64,000 nucleotides of DNA from Septoria linicola (GCA_024114885.1 CP099425.1:620001-684000), one strand, 5' to 3'; positions 1 through 12,934 are shown, numbered from the stretch's first letter. Notes: generated by a model not told the origin, from the sequence alone. Numbers and translations: made by a program.

Positions 1-2940
1 AGTTCTTTAAGGACTTGAAGTATATACTAACTATATATATAGTAGTAATAAGTAAGATAGGCGGAGAGATTAACTCTCTTCCTCTTAAGTTCTAATAGTT
101 CTCTAACGTCTTGAACCTAATAGAAGAGATAAGGAGTAAGCTAGTAGATAGCGTAGAGTATACGATTAAGCTACGTCTAGGTACCGTTCTACCCTTTAGG
201 CTACTATATTACTAGTCGGGTAAGGAGCTAGAGGAATTAAAGAAGTACCTTACTATAAGGCTTAAGTACGATTAGATCGAGCGTAGTATTAGCGAGGCGG
301 GTACGCCTATCCTATTCGTACTAAAGAAAGATAGTAAGCTAAGGCTATATATCGACTATCGAGGGTTAAACGAGATTACTATTAAGAATAGGCACCTACT
401 CCTCTTAATTAGTAAGACGCTAGATAGACTTATAGGAGCTATATAGTTTACGACCCTAGACCTTATAGATATATACTATCGGATTCGTATTAAGCCTAGC
501 GACCGCTAGAAGACTACGTTCTATACGCGCTATAGCTACTTCTAGTATAAGGTAATACTATTTAGCCTAACTAACGCTCTAGCTACGTTCTAGGCGTATA
601 TTAACCGTACTTTAGTAGGTTTAGTCGATACGTGCTACGTAGTATACCTTAATAATATTCTTATCTATAGTAAGAGCCGCGCGGACTACGTACGCGACGT
701 ATACGACGTACTTACGCGTCTCTAGAAGTTCGGACTCTACGCTTAAAGAGCGAAGTACAAATTCTAGTAGAAGGAAGTCGATTTCCTAGGCTTCGTAGTA
801 ACTACTAGAGGGGTTACGATAGATCTACGTAGGATAGACGTAATCGCGGCGTAGCTAACGCCTATAACGCTCGTAGAGGTTTAATCCTTCCTTAGGTTTA
901 CTAACTTCTACTAGTGTTTTATTTTTAAATACTCTAGAGTAGTATCTCTACTTATAGCGTTATCTAAGGGCGCCGTAGTAGGTAAGAAGCCGGGCCTACT
1001 TAAGTAGACCGTACGAGAGGAGTAGGCGTTTACTAAGTTAAAAAGGCGTTTTTCTATAGTACCGCTACTAAGGTACTTTAACCCTATACTTAGGCTACGA
1101 GTTAAAAGCGACGCCTCTAATTACGTAATTACTATAATCCTTAGCTAACTCTTCGGGTCTAAATAGTACCTTATTATATTTATATCTAGGAAGATAATTA
1201 CTATAGAGTATAATTACGAGGTATACGATAAGGAGCTTCTTATAGTAGTTAAGGCTTTTAAAGCGTAGAGGCCGTACCTCGAAGGCGCTCCGTATACGAT
1301 CGATATACTAGTCGACTATACTAACCTTCGTAGGTTTATAGGCGTAAAGAAGTTAACTAGTAGGTAAGCTCGCTAGGCTATATTCCTAGCCCTATTCGAC
1401 TTTATTATAACGTACTAGGTAGGTAAGCGAAACCTAGCCGACGCGCCGTCGAGGCGTAGCGATTACGCTAAGGAGGTAGTAGAGATAACTAACCTTCTAC
1501 CTACCCTATAGACTAAGTTATAGCTATAGGATAATTAGAGTATAAGGGACGTAGGCGGACCGCTCGTAGCTCGTATCTATACGACTTATAAAGAATAGTA
1601 TTCTTCGATAGAGAGAAGTACTAACTCTAACCTATAGTAGTAGTTTTTAACGCCTATACGAGTAGTAGGTATAATTACTAAGAGCGAGGAGCCGTATACG
1701 AATATCTTAGACTTAATCCTTAGATATACTCGCGCGCTAGTATAGGCTAAGCTAAGTATAAGCGTAGTATACTCGTAAGCGATAAGTAATAGCGACCGGT
1801 TCGAGTAATATACTATAAGAGAGGGAAACCTCTAGGTAGACGATTTACTATACGTACCTAAGGACTACGTCTTATAGACGTAAGTAATTCGTATATATTA
1901 CGATAATACCCTTATAGGCTATTTTAGTAAGGATAAGACTATCTCGCTAGTACGAAGGAAGTACTAGTAGCTAGAGATAACTAAGGATATCGTATAATAT
2001 ATAGAATCCTATAGGAGTTACTAGAAGGTAAAGGCGCGTCGCTATCGACTATATAGTAAGCTAACTACGCTACCTATACTAGATCGTCCGTTCTAAGAAT
2101 TAACTTAGGATTTTATTATAGATCTTCTACTAAGTAAGCGAGGAGTATATATATATAATACGATTCTAGTTATTATCGACCGATATATAAAGATAGTTAT
2201 CTTTATACTAACTACGAAGTAGTATACTAGTAGTAACCTTATAGGAGTCTTAATATTAGAAGTAATTAGGTATTACGGTATACCTATAGGTATTATTAGC
2301 GATAGAGGGTCTATATTTATAAGTCAGTTTTAGTCTAACTTCTACTACGAGGTATATATAAAGCGTAAGCTAAGTATAGCGTTCTATCCGTAAACGAACA
2401 AGTAAACCGAAAGAGCGAATTAGACGCTTAAGACTTACCTACGTATCTACTACGTAGAGTAGTAAGATAACTAGGTAGACCTATTAGTATAAGCCGAGTT
2501 CGTATATAATAATAGTACGTATACGATATTAAAAATGTTACTATTTATAGTACTATATAGTTTCAATCTAGAGCTAGTAACGAGTAGGCGAGAAGCTTAA
2601 AACGCGCTTCCTAAAAGAGAGGTACTAGCTACTAAAGAAGCTATAGAAAGATTAAAGAAGAACTATAAGACGCTAAGTAAACGCTAGCGAGAAGTAAGTA
2701 AGGCGTAGGCTAGGTACTTTAATAATAGGTATTAGGCTAAGGAATATAAGGTTAGCGATATAGTCTTACTATCGATAAAGAACCTACGATTAAAGGTTCC
2801 TTTAAAGAAGTTAGTAGATAAGTTTACTAGGCCTTTTAAGGTAATTAACGTAGTAGGGAAGTAGGTATACTACTTAGCCCTACTACTAGACGCTCTTATC
2901 TATAACGTATTTTATATATCGCTTCTAGAACCTTAGAAAA
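1..2940 (+). mobile_element. RIP-degraded Ty3/gypsy retrotransposon pol (RT, RNase H, integrase)
   Basis: Remnant of an LTR-retrotransposon pol gene, read on the plus strand through many stops. Seen in order: a reverse transcriptase region near 340-740, with a DYRGLNE-like block at about 353-373 and a YLNNILIYS block (normally YLDDILIYS) near 645-672; an RNase H block near 1150-1340 with a YDKELL motif; an integrase core near 2100-2520 with a DRYIK block and an SDRGSIF block; and a final FYISLLEP block near 2910-2935, as in chromodomain-type gypsy elements. Nearly every Gln and Trp codon has become TAG or TAA and CpA/TpG pairs are almost absent, the signature of RIP. The 5' part of the element lies outside the window and no LTR was found. 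It is certainly inactive. Confidence 0.9.
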
Positions 2941-5395
2941 GTAGCGAGACGTAGGTAGAGAGTATACTACTCGTAGACTACTAAGGTAAATAGGAAGTTA
3001 AGAAGATTCTTAGAACTCGAGTAAGAAAGAGCGTACGCTAGTACTTGATCCGCTAGTAGGGCTAGCCTAAAGAGTACGACTAGTAGAAACCTAAAGAATA
3101 TATTAGTAGCTATATAGTACTAGACGTATTCGAAGCGTAGCGTATAAGTAGGCGCGTAGTAAGATAGAAGCGCTAAGGCGCTAATACGCTAAGGTACTAA
3201 CGCGCTAAGGCACTAATACGCTAAGGCACTAATACGGTAATACTAAGTACTAAGCGCTAAACCTATATTTAGGAGTAAACTTTAAATTTAAGAAAGTAAG
3301 AAAATTACTAAGGTATTTAGAATATATCGAAGCGTAAACTATATTATTTATATACGCTCGCTAAGCGGATCGTATAGTGCCTATAGGTAAGAAGTAAGAA
3401 TCTAACTATAGCCTATATAGGCGCGAGCGGAGTATAAGAGGCGTAGGTAGGGAGCGAGCGAAACGCTTATACGTCGTCCTTAGAGAGTACGTTATCGTTA
3501 GCGTTTCTACTACTATCGGCGTTTCTACTACTAGGAGCGCTACTCTCGTCCTTATCCTTATCCTTGTCTACCTTCTTATTAGACACTATATCCTCGAAGA
3601 GCTTACTCTTCTCCTAGTTACTACTCTCGAAGTAGGTAGCCTCTATAGTAGCGTCTAGGGTATCGCTAGAGGCGCCTACTATATAGTTAGTCTATAAAGA
3701 GTATTAGTATCGTACGAGGATCGTATAGGAAAAGTAGGTATACCTCGTACTATAGCTTAAATATAGCTACTATAAAGTTAGACTAGCGCTAGGTCTCTAC
3801 TAGACTAGCGACGGATATCGCGCTAGCTAGTAGCGAGGCGAGTACGCTCGCCTTATATAGCGTATCCTAGCTACTAACGGCTTTACCCTTATTACTAGTA
3901 AAGACCCTCTTAGCGGTCTTAATAGAGGTATAGAGGGCCTTTAGGCGGCGCTTTACCTACTCTTTACCTACGCTCTTAGAGAGAGTCTCTAGCTACTCGT
4001 AGTAGTATAGTACGTAGCGCGCCTACTACTTAAGGTTTCTATTAGTAATACGCTTATAAGGGTAGTATTAGCGCTTATAGCGCTAATACTTAACCTTCTA
4101 GTTAGGCTTTATTACCCTATTATACGTAGGCTCGTCGTCTATACGTAGTCCGTTAATAGGTAAGGCGTAGTTAAGGAGTATTCGAAGATCTATACCGTCG
4201 TAAGTATACTTAATATAGTAGAGGTAGATCTCGATATCTCTACGGCCTCTAATATCGTCGATAGTACGTAGTAGGCGGTTTAGGACTACGACTTAGGCGC
4301 GCTTCGGTAGTATTATACTTACGTTCGTAGTATAGTAATCGTATAGAGACACTAGCTTACTAAGGATATAGAAAATATTATATATATAGAAAGAAAGTCT
4401 AAGAGAGAGTTAGAAGAGTTTTTAAAGAATATACTCGAGCCTAGCGACGTAGTCGCTATAGTAGAGATTATATTACTACGTAAATATAAACATATATAGT
4501 AACTCTTTACTTTATAGCGCGTATTTACGTAATACGCTAAAGGTCCGTAGGTATAACGCGTTAGAGACGCGACAAGCGTAGAATATATAAAGTATATTAT
4601 AAAGACTAAATAGGTAGCCTAGAATATAACCTATTAAGTAAGGTTATCGCTAAGGGTAGCTTCCTTAGGGAGAGGAGATAGTTATAAGAGCTAGGTAAGG
4701 TTAAAGGCTAAGACCCGCCTTAGGCTCGTAGGCTTAGCGTACGATATAACTATAGTACGCGTATATATCCGAAAGGAGGCAAGAATTAGTCTTACGATAT
4801 CCTAATAGTCTTATTAGGAGGGCGCTCTATATATTACTATATACCTCTTTTATACTTATAGAAGAAGTAAGAGCTAATAGCTAATAAGAAGATATCTTTT
4901 AGAGCTCTAGTAAGATTAATCGTATACGTAACCTATAGACTTAAAGAGAAGCTACTAAGTAGTAAGAAGTAAGAGAGTAAAGATAAAGCTACTAAGAAGT
5001 AATAGTAATAATTAAAGACTATATAGGCTTATATTATAAAGGAATAGAGAGCCTTAGAACGTATTTAGAAGAAGAAGGAGAAGGAGGTAAATACTTAGAA
5101 ACTATAGGTTTAGAAGGAGTTTAATAAATAGGTTAAACTAACTAACTAGTAACTTAACCTTAAGTTATAGGCTTCTATAAGGCCTATAAGACGTTATAAA
5201 CAAGTAACTCTATATAAGAAACTATAGGCACTTGATTTAGTAGGTTTAGAAGTAAAGGAAGCTAGTACTAAGAAGAAATAGTAACCTATAATAAAGTAAT
5301 AAATAATACGTAAACTAAGCCGTATTATTATACTTAAAGTTAACTAGAGTAAGCTAGATATATAGCGCAGATAACGTAGTTAAGAGCGTGTTAAT
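2941..5395. mobile_element. Continuation of the RIP-mutated repeat block, element type unknown
   Basis: The same CpA/TpG-starved composition continues after the pol remnant and ends abruptly at about 5395, where normal dinucleotides return. No frame of 60 or more codons survives on either strand. Around 3465-3640 the minus strand has a lysine/aspartate-rich degenerate frame, and around 4850-5240 the plus strand has a lysine/glutamate-rich one. The latter resembles the charged tail of fungal pogo-type DDE transposases, but I cannot assign it. The stretch may hold the 3' end of the gypsy element plus a second nested element. Confidence 0.6.
3171..3234. repeat. 16-base tandem repeat, four copies, inside RIP block
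   Basis: Four consecutive 16-base units of the form CGCTAAGGCACTAATA, with one to three differences between copies, followed by a partial copy. It keeps a few CpA pairs that the surrounding DNA has lost. It lies just past the end of the retrotransposon pol frame. Confidence 0.8.
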
Positions 5396-6177
5396 TAGTC
5401 CACTAGTTGTTGAGTTATATAACGCTTTGTAAAATGAATACAATGCTGGAATTCCCTCGTCACGTGGTAAACCTCGTCATGTGGGGAAGCCTTCTATGTC
5501 AGCATGTGGCAGCGCTCATCCTCAGGATCACAATGCTCGACACCAGCCTTCGCAGCAAGGCGCAGTCGTGTGCTACCAATAGCAATGCTTATAGCGTGGC
5601 TCCCATAGAAGGCGTCTTTAACGAAGATGGGTACTTGTTATACATACGATGGCTTCATGCTGACGCTCGAGGCCCAACATCGCTTCGTCTCCTGCTTACA
5701 CTTTTTACCCAAGCAGCGGCCCAGATTACTGACTGCATATCACGGGCACGATGGCTACAACGTACAACGTCTACATATCCGCTAAGGCCTGTCGCTCCTT
5801 TCACAATATATACCCTCTCCTCGCCGCGAGCCACAAGTCCTTCAGCGCTCAACCCGTCAAGGTCATCACTTGCTATATGCATCCAAGCCATGGCTACAGC
5901 CTTTCACTTCGAGCTGCAACGGACATTCGATATATTCGGGTCGTGATCGATATACTTAAGGGTAGCATGGACGAACAGAGAAAACAAGAACTTCTACAAC
6001 AGACCACAAAATGCTGCTTGGAGTATCAAGGAAGGCACGCGGACCAGTGCGAAGTAGAGGTCAGACTTCATGAGCTGGACGAAAGGAGAAGTGATGATCA
6101 CGAATCCGCTTTCGAGAACATGAACACTCTTCGAGACAAGTACAAGGATCAATGCAAATATGCGAGAGCTATATAGT
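5396..6177. other. Gap between RIP block and MFS pseudogene
   Basis: Normal base composition resumes here. Several overlapping frames of 80-180 codons exist on both strands, but none has a recognisable domain and they contradict one another. I see no gene. Confidence 0.5.
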
Positions 6178-8253
6178 CTACACCTTGCTTTCGTGCTTGC
6201 GATGCTTGTGCAGATCCTCGAGTGGTGCTTCGACGAGGTAGTCCATCCTGTCTTTGAAGCTTGGTAGTAGCAAGCATAAGATGCAGCCAACAAGACCAAA
6301 CGGCGTCGCAATGATGAACACCACTCGAACGCCATCGGCGAAAGCCTGCTGGTATGCGCCTGCCGCCGCCGCTCCAATGACAGCAGGAGTTACACCCGGG
6401 ATCTGTGCTAGCGCGTCTCGAGCACCACTTGCGAAGGCACCAATGAATGGACCAATCGATTGCGGCGGCAGCCCAGCTGGTATCACCGCCTGGACAATAT
6501 ATGAAGGGATGTAGGTGGACAGACGCTGACTCAAGGCAGTAGAGTATGCTGCAACAAAGATCGACCCTGCGAGAGTGCGGGAGGAGACCACCAACGCAGT
6601 TCCCGTGGCGATGAGGTGGTGGGGTACTGAGAGTTGAAGTCCGGCGAGTACCAACACCAGCGGTCCGGCGAGGCCAACGCCGGACAGTGTCAGGCACCCA
6701 ATGGCCACTCCAGCCTGTCCTGGCTGAACGGTTGCCAGTCCGACGATGCCTGCTGTTTTAAGCGCAAAGCCAACAAGCATGCAATATTTGATGTCTTTGA
6801 AATGAGAACTTGCCCACCCGTAGACAGCAGTGAATGCACTGCTGGCAGCAAAGAGTGGCAGGAAACGAACCGCTCCGCCCAAGGGATCTTGCGTGAAGAG
6901 AGCACTGGTTCTGATTGAACAGATGTCAGTATGTGTATGCTATCGTTCTCTCTAGCTGACTTACAATGCGGGATAGAAGGTTATGATGGCATAGAACGTG
7001 ATCCCCTCAATGAAGAACAGGAAGCAGAAGATGGCAAATGCCCAGCCCTGTCTTCCGCCGCCTTGGAAAAGTTCGGGGGGCAGGATTCCAGTCTTGGTAC
7101 CGAATGCTTCGTATAGACCAAAGACAATGAATGCGACGATGCCAGTCACAAGCGGACCCAAGACCTTTGCGCTGGACCATTCAAAGACTGATACTAGGTT
7201 GAAGCCTGCCACGAAAAGCGCGATGGCAGCGGTGAGTAGTGCGCTTCCAATCCAGTCAATCCGGCCTAGTTTCTGCATGACGGAGGCCTGGTCGAAAGTT
7301 CGTTTTGGCGGCAGGTAGCCCACGAGGATGCCCACGACCGAGAAGCCCCAGAACGCGGTTTGCACCCACTGATGAAGACTTAGCAAGGGTTGAGGCAGAT
7401 TTTGCAAGTATGAGACTTACGTAGAACTTTCGCCATCCATTCACAGGATCCTGTTGAGTGAGAGCGCCGACTGGAATCATGGTCAGATGTGTCCAAGATA
7501 TCATAGCACATGGGTTACTCACTAACGAGTGGTCCAGTAATAGCACCAAGCCCGGCGGCGACGTTGATAAGAGCCTGGCACAGTGGTCTCCATCACGATC
7601 TCAGACGGCACGACGTAGCTCAATGGCGCGGCAGCCAGGCCAAATCCTATCATGAATGACGCTCCGATCAGACGGAATATCGACGAAGAGCCGGGCGCGA
7701 TTGCCGCCCCAACGAAGGAGATTGTTGACAACACCACCATCACCGCCTTTCGAGCTTGGAACACATCGGATATGGAGGCTAGGACGAGACTGAGGGCGGC
7801 TTGAACGAGTGTCACAACATTCGGGATCCAGTACTTCCAAATCTGATCTTCACCGAATGAGGCTCCTATGATGACAAGTTATCATTGCGTCAGCTTTGTC
7901 ACTCATCTATAACTTTCCAAATTCTTGCAACGACGTACGACAATCGGTGGTCCCACAAGAGCAAGCAAAGACACATACTGCTGTATGCACATTGCAGCCA
8001 GTGCCAGCCAAGTCTTGAAATGTAGTTCCGGCTCTTCATCTTCGGTGTAGAGTTGTGCAGCAGGCGCATCATGGCCATGCTCCCTGTGCTCAACAGCAAA
8101 GTCAGGCTTCTCCAGACTGCCACGTGTGGTAGACGTAGTGGGCAGGGTGATGCGAAGTGGATTGTGGATACGACGCAAGGATCTTCGCGCGTGGTCGTTG
8201 TATATGCTGGCTTTCTCACAACCACATCTCCAGACTACCCCGGACGACTCCAC
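6178..8253 (-). pseudogene. MFS efflux pump of the TRI12 type (14 TM), frameshifted
   Basis: Remains of a drug/toxin or siderophore exporter of the TRI12-like MFS group. Exon 1 (near 7935-8253) ends in the first membrane segment. The next exon (about 7520-7872) carries the SDVFQARK loop and the VPSEI motif. A 50-base exon near 7422-7471 encodes a GALTQQDPVNGWRKFYW-type block, and further exons cover 6965-7369 and 6178-6916. The three downstream introns (about 7472-7520, 7370-7421 and 6917-6964) splice in frame. Near 7597-7604, just after VPSEI, the frame shifts. The family usually reads PSEI-x-PRKWRP, and here the PRK codons are gone, as if about 8 bases were deleted, before WRPLCQALINVAAG resumes in another frame. 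The join of exons 1 and 2 near 7872-7935 also fails to stay in frame with a canonical donor, and no start ATG was found. Likely non-functional; an assembly indel is the alternative. Confidence 0.75.
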
Positions 8254-10546
8254 GATCTAACTAGTCTGCGCCTTGGGTCTATGCACGAGCCTTCAAGATG
8301 CACGCGAAAGACGTCTCGCCTATCATGAAGCAGCGGGCATAGACCACAAGCAACGCCTAGACCCCTCAGCCATCCGTCTGTCGCTGCGCACGATCGCTTC
8401 ACCCTGCCGGTGCAGCTACCGATGACATATATACTTGCGGGTGGCTTTCCGGCGGACCTCATGTCATTCGACGGCTCGGCCGTACCTTCGGATTGCATTT
8501 CAGTTTTGATGTGCCGTCGCCGCCAGTTCACTCATCAGGAGATTGGGAGAGGTGAGTGGTATTATAGGCGACGAAGATGACTTCTTGATGCACAGTCTAG
8601 ACCAGTGTATGATCAGTCTGAAGTGCCTCTCGCACGGCTGTCCTCCGGATGGGTAGTTGGTCCACCACCACCACCGGTCAGGAAAAGCGCCTAGGCGTCG
8701 CAAGACTGGATACCTCGATATCAGCGGTTGTGGAGTGGTGTCAGCATGAAGCATGTGCGAGACCCAGCGAGAGGAGCGAGGAGTCTTCGAACAAATGTAG
8801 TCAAAAGTCTTGGCATCGACAAATACATTTGGCACTCAGTCGGTTTCCTTTCACGCTGCGCACGTATCCTGTTCGTATCATTCCTCCTGATGATCTGGTC
8901 GTCAAGACGAGACTAACCATTACAGCCTTTGCAATACGCTCGAAAGGACGATCGTGTTTATGGAACATCGCCAATTCGGCCTCCATGCATAGGGCCCGTG
9001 CTTGCATATAGAGTTAGTGTAAAACAGCAGCCAGGACATGCTTTACAATGCGCAGCTACCAGCTTCGAGAGCTGATCCTCGTTTGTAGCATCGAATAAAC
9101 GTTCCGGCACGCTTGATAGAATCCTATAATCCGCCGACAACGTGCTTGGAGCACACATCCAGAGGATAGCAGACCTTGGCCAATTCTTTTGCCTTCTTTC
9201 GTGGATTTGATTGAGTAGCTTCCTGTTGCCATGGCGGAGTCGATAGAGCTCATCAAGATCACCGGTCTCTTGAGACGCTGTCCCTCGTATTGAGCGGACG
9301 CCAGAAGACACCAGAACAAGCAAGACAATCGAGGGCAAATGGAGGGTCGAACGGCACTGTCCGTGAGTACGGATACACCATATGCTGAGGATCATCGATG
9401 AGTCCCGACTGTCAATCTGCTCCAGTCGCCATACTGGAAGAGCCGAATATTGCGCATCTGACATGGACATGAGAAGCCATGCTAAGTCTACGACACCGAG
9501 GACGAGCTACGTGCATAGCATCAGTCTCGGGAGAGACAGTCGTCTCGGCGCAAAGAATGCAGCAACAACGGACTGTCACGGCTTGACAGCACAGCTTGGT
9601 ACCAATCCAGCAGCTTACAGTTGAGCTCCCGAACCAGATCTGAGGTAAACTTCGGAACCAAATCTATGGTGAGCTGTGGAGACATAAACCGGAGCATGGC
9701 CATGAATCGCAGCATATATGTATGGCTCATCGACGAGGCTTTAACAGCTTGTAAGTCGCTTCCTTTGTACTTGCCAAGGTTCCAGATAGCAGCGGCTCAG
9801 AAAGTACGCCAAATTGACCACGCGGCCTTCATCGATGGTGCACTTTACCTGACTCCTGCCGAGAACTACGCCAGTCCTGAGCACATTGCCAGTCGTAGCG
9901 AGCCATCAAGCTCGGATTGTAGGAGGCTCCATGGTGATGCTGAGGACCATCGTCTTGGCATCAAGTTCCTCACGGGGACGGACGGCGCTGCATTTTCGAT
10001 CAGCGGATGTCCATCGATATTGGAGACGTTGCTCGATCTTTACAGCGCATCAAGGAGTTGGCGTAGGCTGCGGTAGTGCATAAACATCGTGAGAGGCACG
10101 AGAAAGCAGGTGCAACAGCGCCGGGCCCGTCCCAGCAGGTTGTGTCGCGTTGGAGACAGCCAACGGTATCGCTACTGTTGAAACACCGTCGCTGATGGTG
10201 GAGGGTGAAGATGGCGGGCTCGAGATCGACGCCTGGTTCATGCTTGTCCTGTAGGGATGAGGCGCGAGCTTCGGATGCATCGAGAGCGATGGTGATATTG
10301 CTGTGGGACTGCAAGGCAAGCAGCTCATACTGGTCGCGTGAGTGCAGCTGCAAGGTGAAAGTGGCCGTGTCCAAGCTGCAAGGCCTCGCGATTACGCGAC
10401 CCCTTAGCCTAATTTCTTTGTTCCGTCTCCTCGACACAAGACTTCGCCTAGTCGAGATTCTTCGGCATTGAACGCCAACAGCAGCAGCGCGAAGCTGCCG
10501 ATCAGCGACCTGCTACATCTGGGTGTCCATAGTCTCGGCGGTGACC
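8254..10546. other. Gene-poor 2.3 kb with degenerate coding traces
   Basis: No continuous gene is supported. On the minus strand there are scattered open patches at 8958-9470, 9521-9730 and 10000-10437. One contains a short KLLDWYQA string recalling the AflR-type regulatory domain of fungal Zn(II)2Cys6 factors, but no zinc cluster or consistent exon structure was found. It could be an old decayed gene or chance. Confidence 0.4.
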
Positions 10547-11447
10547 ATGACGCTACCTCAATTCGCGCTCGACTACAATGGGTGCACTCGAGTTCAGCTT
10601 CACCGATTCATCAAGGACCGCACGATTCGAACACGAACGAACTCGAAGACGAAGAAGGCGCTTCTAGTGAAAGTACTCCAGACACTTGACCAAACGGCGA
10701 ATTTTCGATTCATGGACCTCCCAGCAGAGATGAGAAACATCATCTACGAACTGCTGTTGACACGCAACAAATTCGCTGGCATGAAGGCTTACCCAGCCCT
10801 ACTCAGAGCGTCCAAGCAGATGCGAGTATTACTGAAGAATGCACTCACAACGGTCTCTAACTTCTAGACGCAGGTACAAGGAAGGCTACGGCGTATTGAT
10901 GGCTGAGAGCGTGCTCTGCGCGGGCTTTCGCCACCTGAAAGACTTTGTGCGACCGGGGACTAAGATGACTGGCGACATTGACTTGGTTCTTTGTGAATAC
11001 GAATCTGCCTACTTCACTCTCGAGCTGGGACATCGCCTCGGTCGATTGCCAAAGCTGTCGGAAGTAAGCCTGGATGTCGAATTTGGCACCGACGGACACT
11101 TAGTCAGTGAACATAACCCATCATGTCTGAGACAGTCGCTGACTTATGCCCACTACTTCTAGGTGCCACCCTTCCAAGAACGCAGAGTCCAGACCTTGTT
11201 TCATCGCTTTGCGACTCTTCCTAAGCACTTGAGACGTGTCGAGCTGGTATTTCAACCAGGTCATTGCATCAATGCACTGCATGGCGTCAGACGCGCAAAT
11301 ATCCTACGGTCTATTGCCAGACTAGGGGTTGACAAGACTCTGGTCATCAAAGGACTAGATCGCAGCACAGAGATCGAGATCTGGGAGTTCGTCCGTCTGC
11401 AGCGAGCTGACCAGCAAGGACAACTTGCCATGAGCGACAGCCAGTAG
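10547..11447 (+). CDS. F-box-like fungal hypothetical protein
   Basis: The start ATG at 10547 opens a frame with a SAP-like N-terminus (LPQFALDYNGCTRVQLHRF, residues 3-21) followed by FRFMDLPAEMRNIIYELLL, the hallmark of a large ascomycete family of F-box-like proteins of unknown target. Such proteins usually act as substrate adaptors. The end is well supported: an intron at 11103-11162 (GTCAGT...TTCTAG) joins in frame to an exon ending at 11447. The middle is not settled. A plausible intron at 10826-10867 has a good branch site and acceptor but leaves the two frames out of register, so either a different splice is used or there is a small frameshift. The family assignment is fairly sure; whether the gene is intact is not. 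Confidence 0.55.
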
Positions 11448-12565
11448 CCTGATATCTGGACAACATACTCACGAATGTTGGATGACCGAGGCATTGCAAG
11501 AAGAGTCAAAGCTATTCGCCAAAGCTAGATGCCTCGGCTGGCTTTGAGATGCTTCGAGACTCGGGCGCCGACGGAATCAGCCAGAGCAGCAGTCATTGCT
11601 GTCTTCGTTATATCTTCGGAAGAATACCGATAAACAGCATACACAGGTTATGGTCACCGAGCTGCAAAGGGCGAAAGGACAGAGATGCGTCAGGGAAATT
11701 TCAATACCAGCCAAGACTCGGGAAGGTTCGGGCCACTCACTTGTACGGGGAAGTTGTACGCGCTAGGATCAAACTTGAATGGCCGCAAATCGTCTTCCTT
11801 GACCCTCTCCATAGTAGCAAGTTCATAATTGGAGAGCAACAGACTGCATAGCACTTCAACGGCAGAGTCAACTAGCCTGCTTCATTCGGCTTTTGCCAAG
11901 AAAAGCGGTGACTGTCCAAGCCAACTACTATCTTGCCGGCTGACTCCGAATAGGACAAGATGACAAACCATAGCAAGACGACTTATCAAGAAGCTAACAC
12001 ATCCATTGTTCAGCAGAACAATGAATCAAGAAAGACCTGTTCGCAGATGACTGTGGACAGCACTCATATCCCACCATATTCTCAAGCACAATCGCTCCTT
12101 AGAGACGATAAGAATTACCCAACCTCCAGGAACTCGGATCCTTCAAGATCCGCATCTCACTCTTATGCCACCACATGCCAATGCTCAACATCATTATCAC
12201 CTGTCCCTCTCCGACATCCTACCCACGACTCGTGGCTGACCATTTCATTTCTCATTTTCACTAATCCCACGAACTGTTCCGAAGCATCCGAGAACGGAAA
12301 AGGAGAAGGAGTAGACACAATGTACTTCATTACTTCTTCAATACAGCTTCAACACAAGCTACGATAGCACTACTACTACATACTATCTATCTGTACCTTA
12401 CATCATCTCATCTCATCTCACCTTACTACTCTAAGCAGGATCATACGCACAACACACTCGCTTATTCTCCAGTGTCTGTCCATCTACACTAGGCAGCAAC
12501 AACCCAACCCCCAAAGTCTCAAGCCCAATCAAAGCCGGATCAAGTCAGCCGAAAAGAAAAGAACC
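11448..12565. other. Gap, nothing recognised
   Basis: Short unrelated frames only. Near 12405-12425 there is a brief CATCT/CTCAT-rich run, as in fungal 5' leaders. Confidence 0.5.
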
Positions 12566-12934
12566 ATGTCCCCTTCCTCCCGCGCCTACAAAGCCACAAA
12601 ATTCATCCTCCTCATCCTCTCACACGTCCCCCGGATCCCTATCCCTCGCTGTAGACTCCCTACTTCCTCCTCCTCCACGTCCACGTCCTCTTCCACATCA
12701 AAGCAACATCGTCAATCGATAGGAGAAGGACGAGGCAGTTCCGCAGGAATGAGCAAATCCGCCCGCCGAAGAAGTCGACGGATGACCCCCATTGAGCCAG
12801 GTCTGTTGCCCGAACGCAGAGAGACGACGAGGCCGGAGCGGAGGCAGAGTTACAAGAGGAGGAGTGTGCATGGAAGTGGGTATGTGTACGGAAACGGCCA
12901 GGCGGATCCGAGCTTGGACGGAATGAGCCGGTGA
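12566..12934 (+). CDS. Small basic low-complexity hypothetical protein
   Basis: A single open frame of 122 codons with an ATG in good context (AAAGAACCATGTCC). The predicted protein has a short hydrophobic stretch near residues 12-20, a Ser/Thr-rich tract at about 35-48 and an Arg-rich second half. No domain is recognised. The upstream CT-rich leader fits a transcribed gene, but low complexity alone can keep a frame open, so this is tentative. Confidence 0.3.
   Translation: MSPSSRAYKATKFILLILSHVPRIPIPRCRLPTSSSSTSTSSSTSKQHRQSIGEGRGSSAGMSKSARRRSRRMTPIEPGLLPERRETTRPERRQSYKRRSVHGSGYVYGNGQADPSLDGMSR

Noticed and set aside
5407..6176. Overlapping open frames of 140-180 codons just right of the RIP block
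   Set aside because: They contradict each other on both strands, have no domain and no plausible splice links.
8958..10437. Possible decayed AflR-like transcription factor on the minus strand next to the MFS pseudogene
   Set aside because: Only one short similar string (KLLDWYQA) and a weak helix were found; there is no zinc cluster and the frames do not connect.
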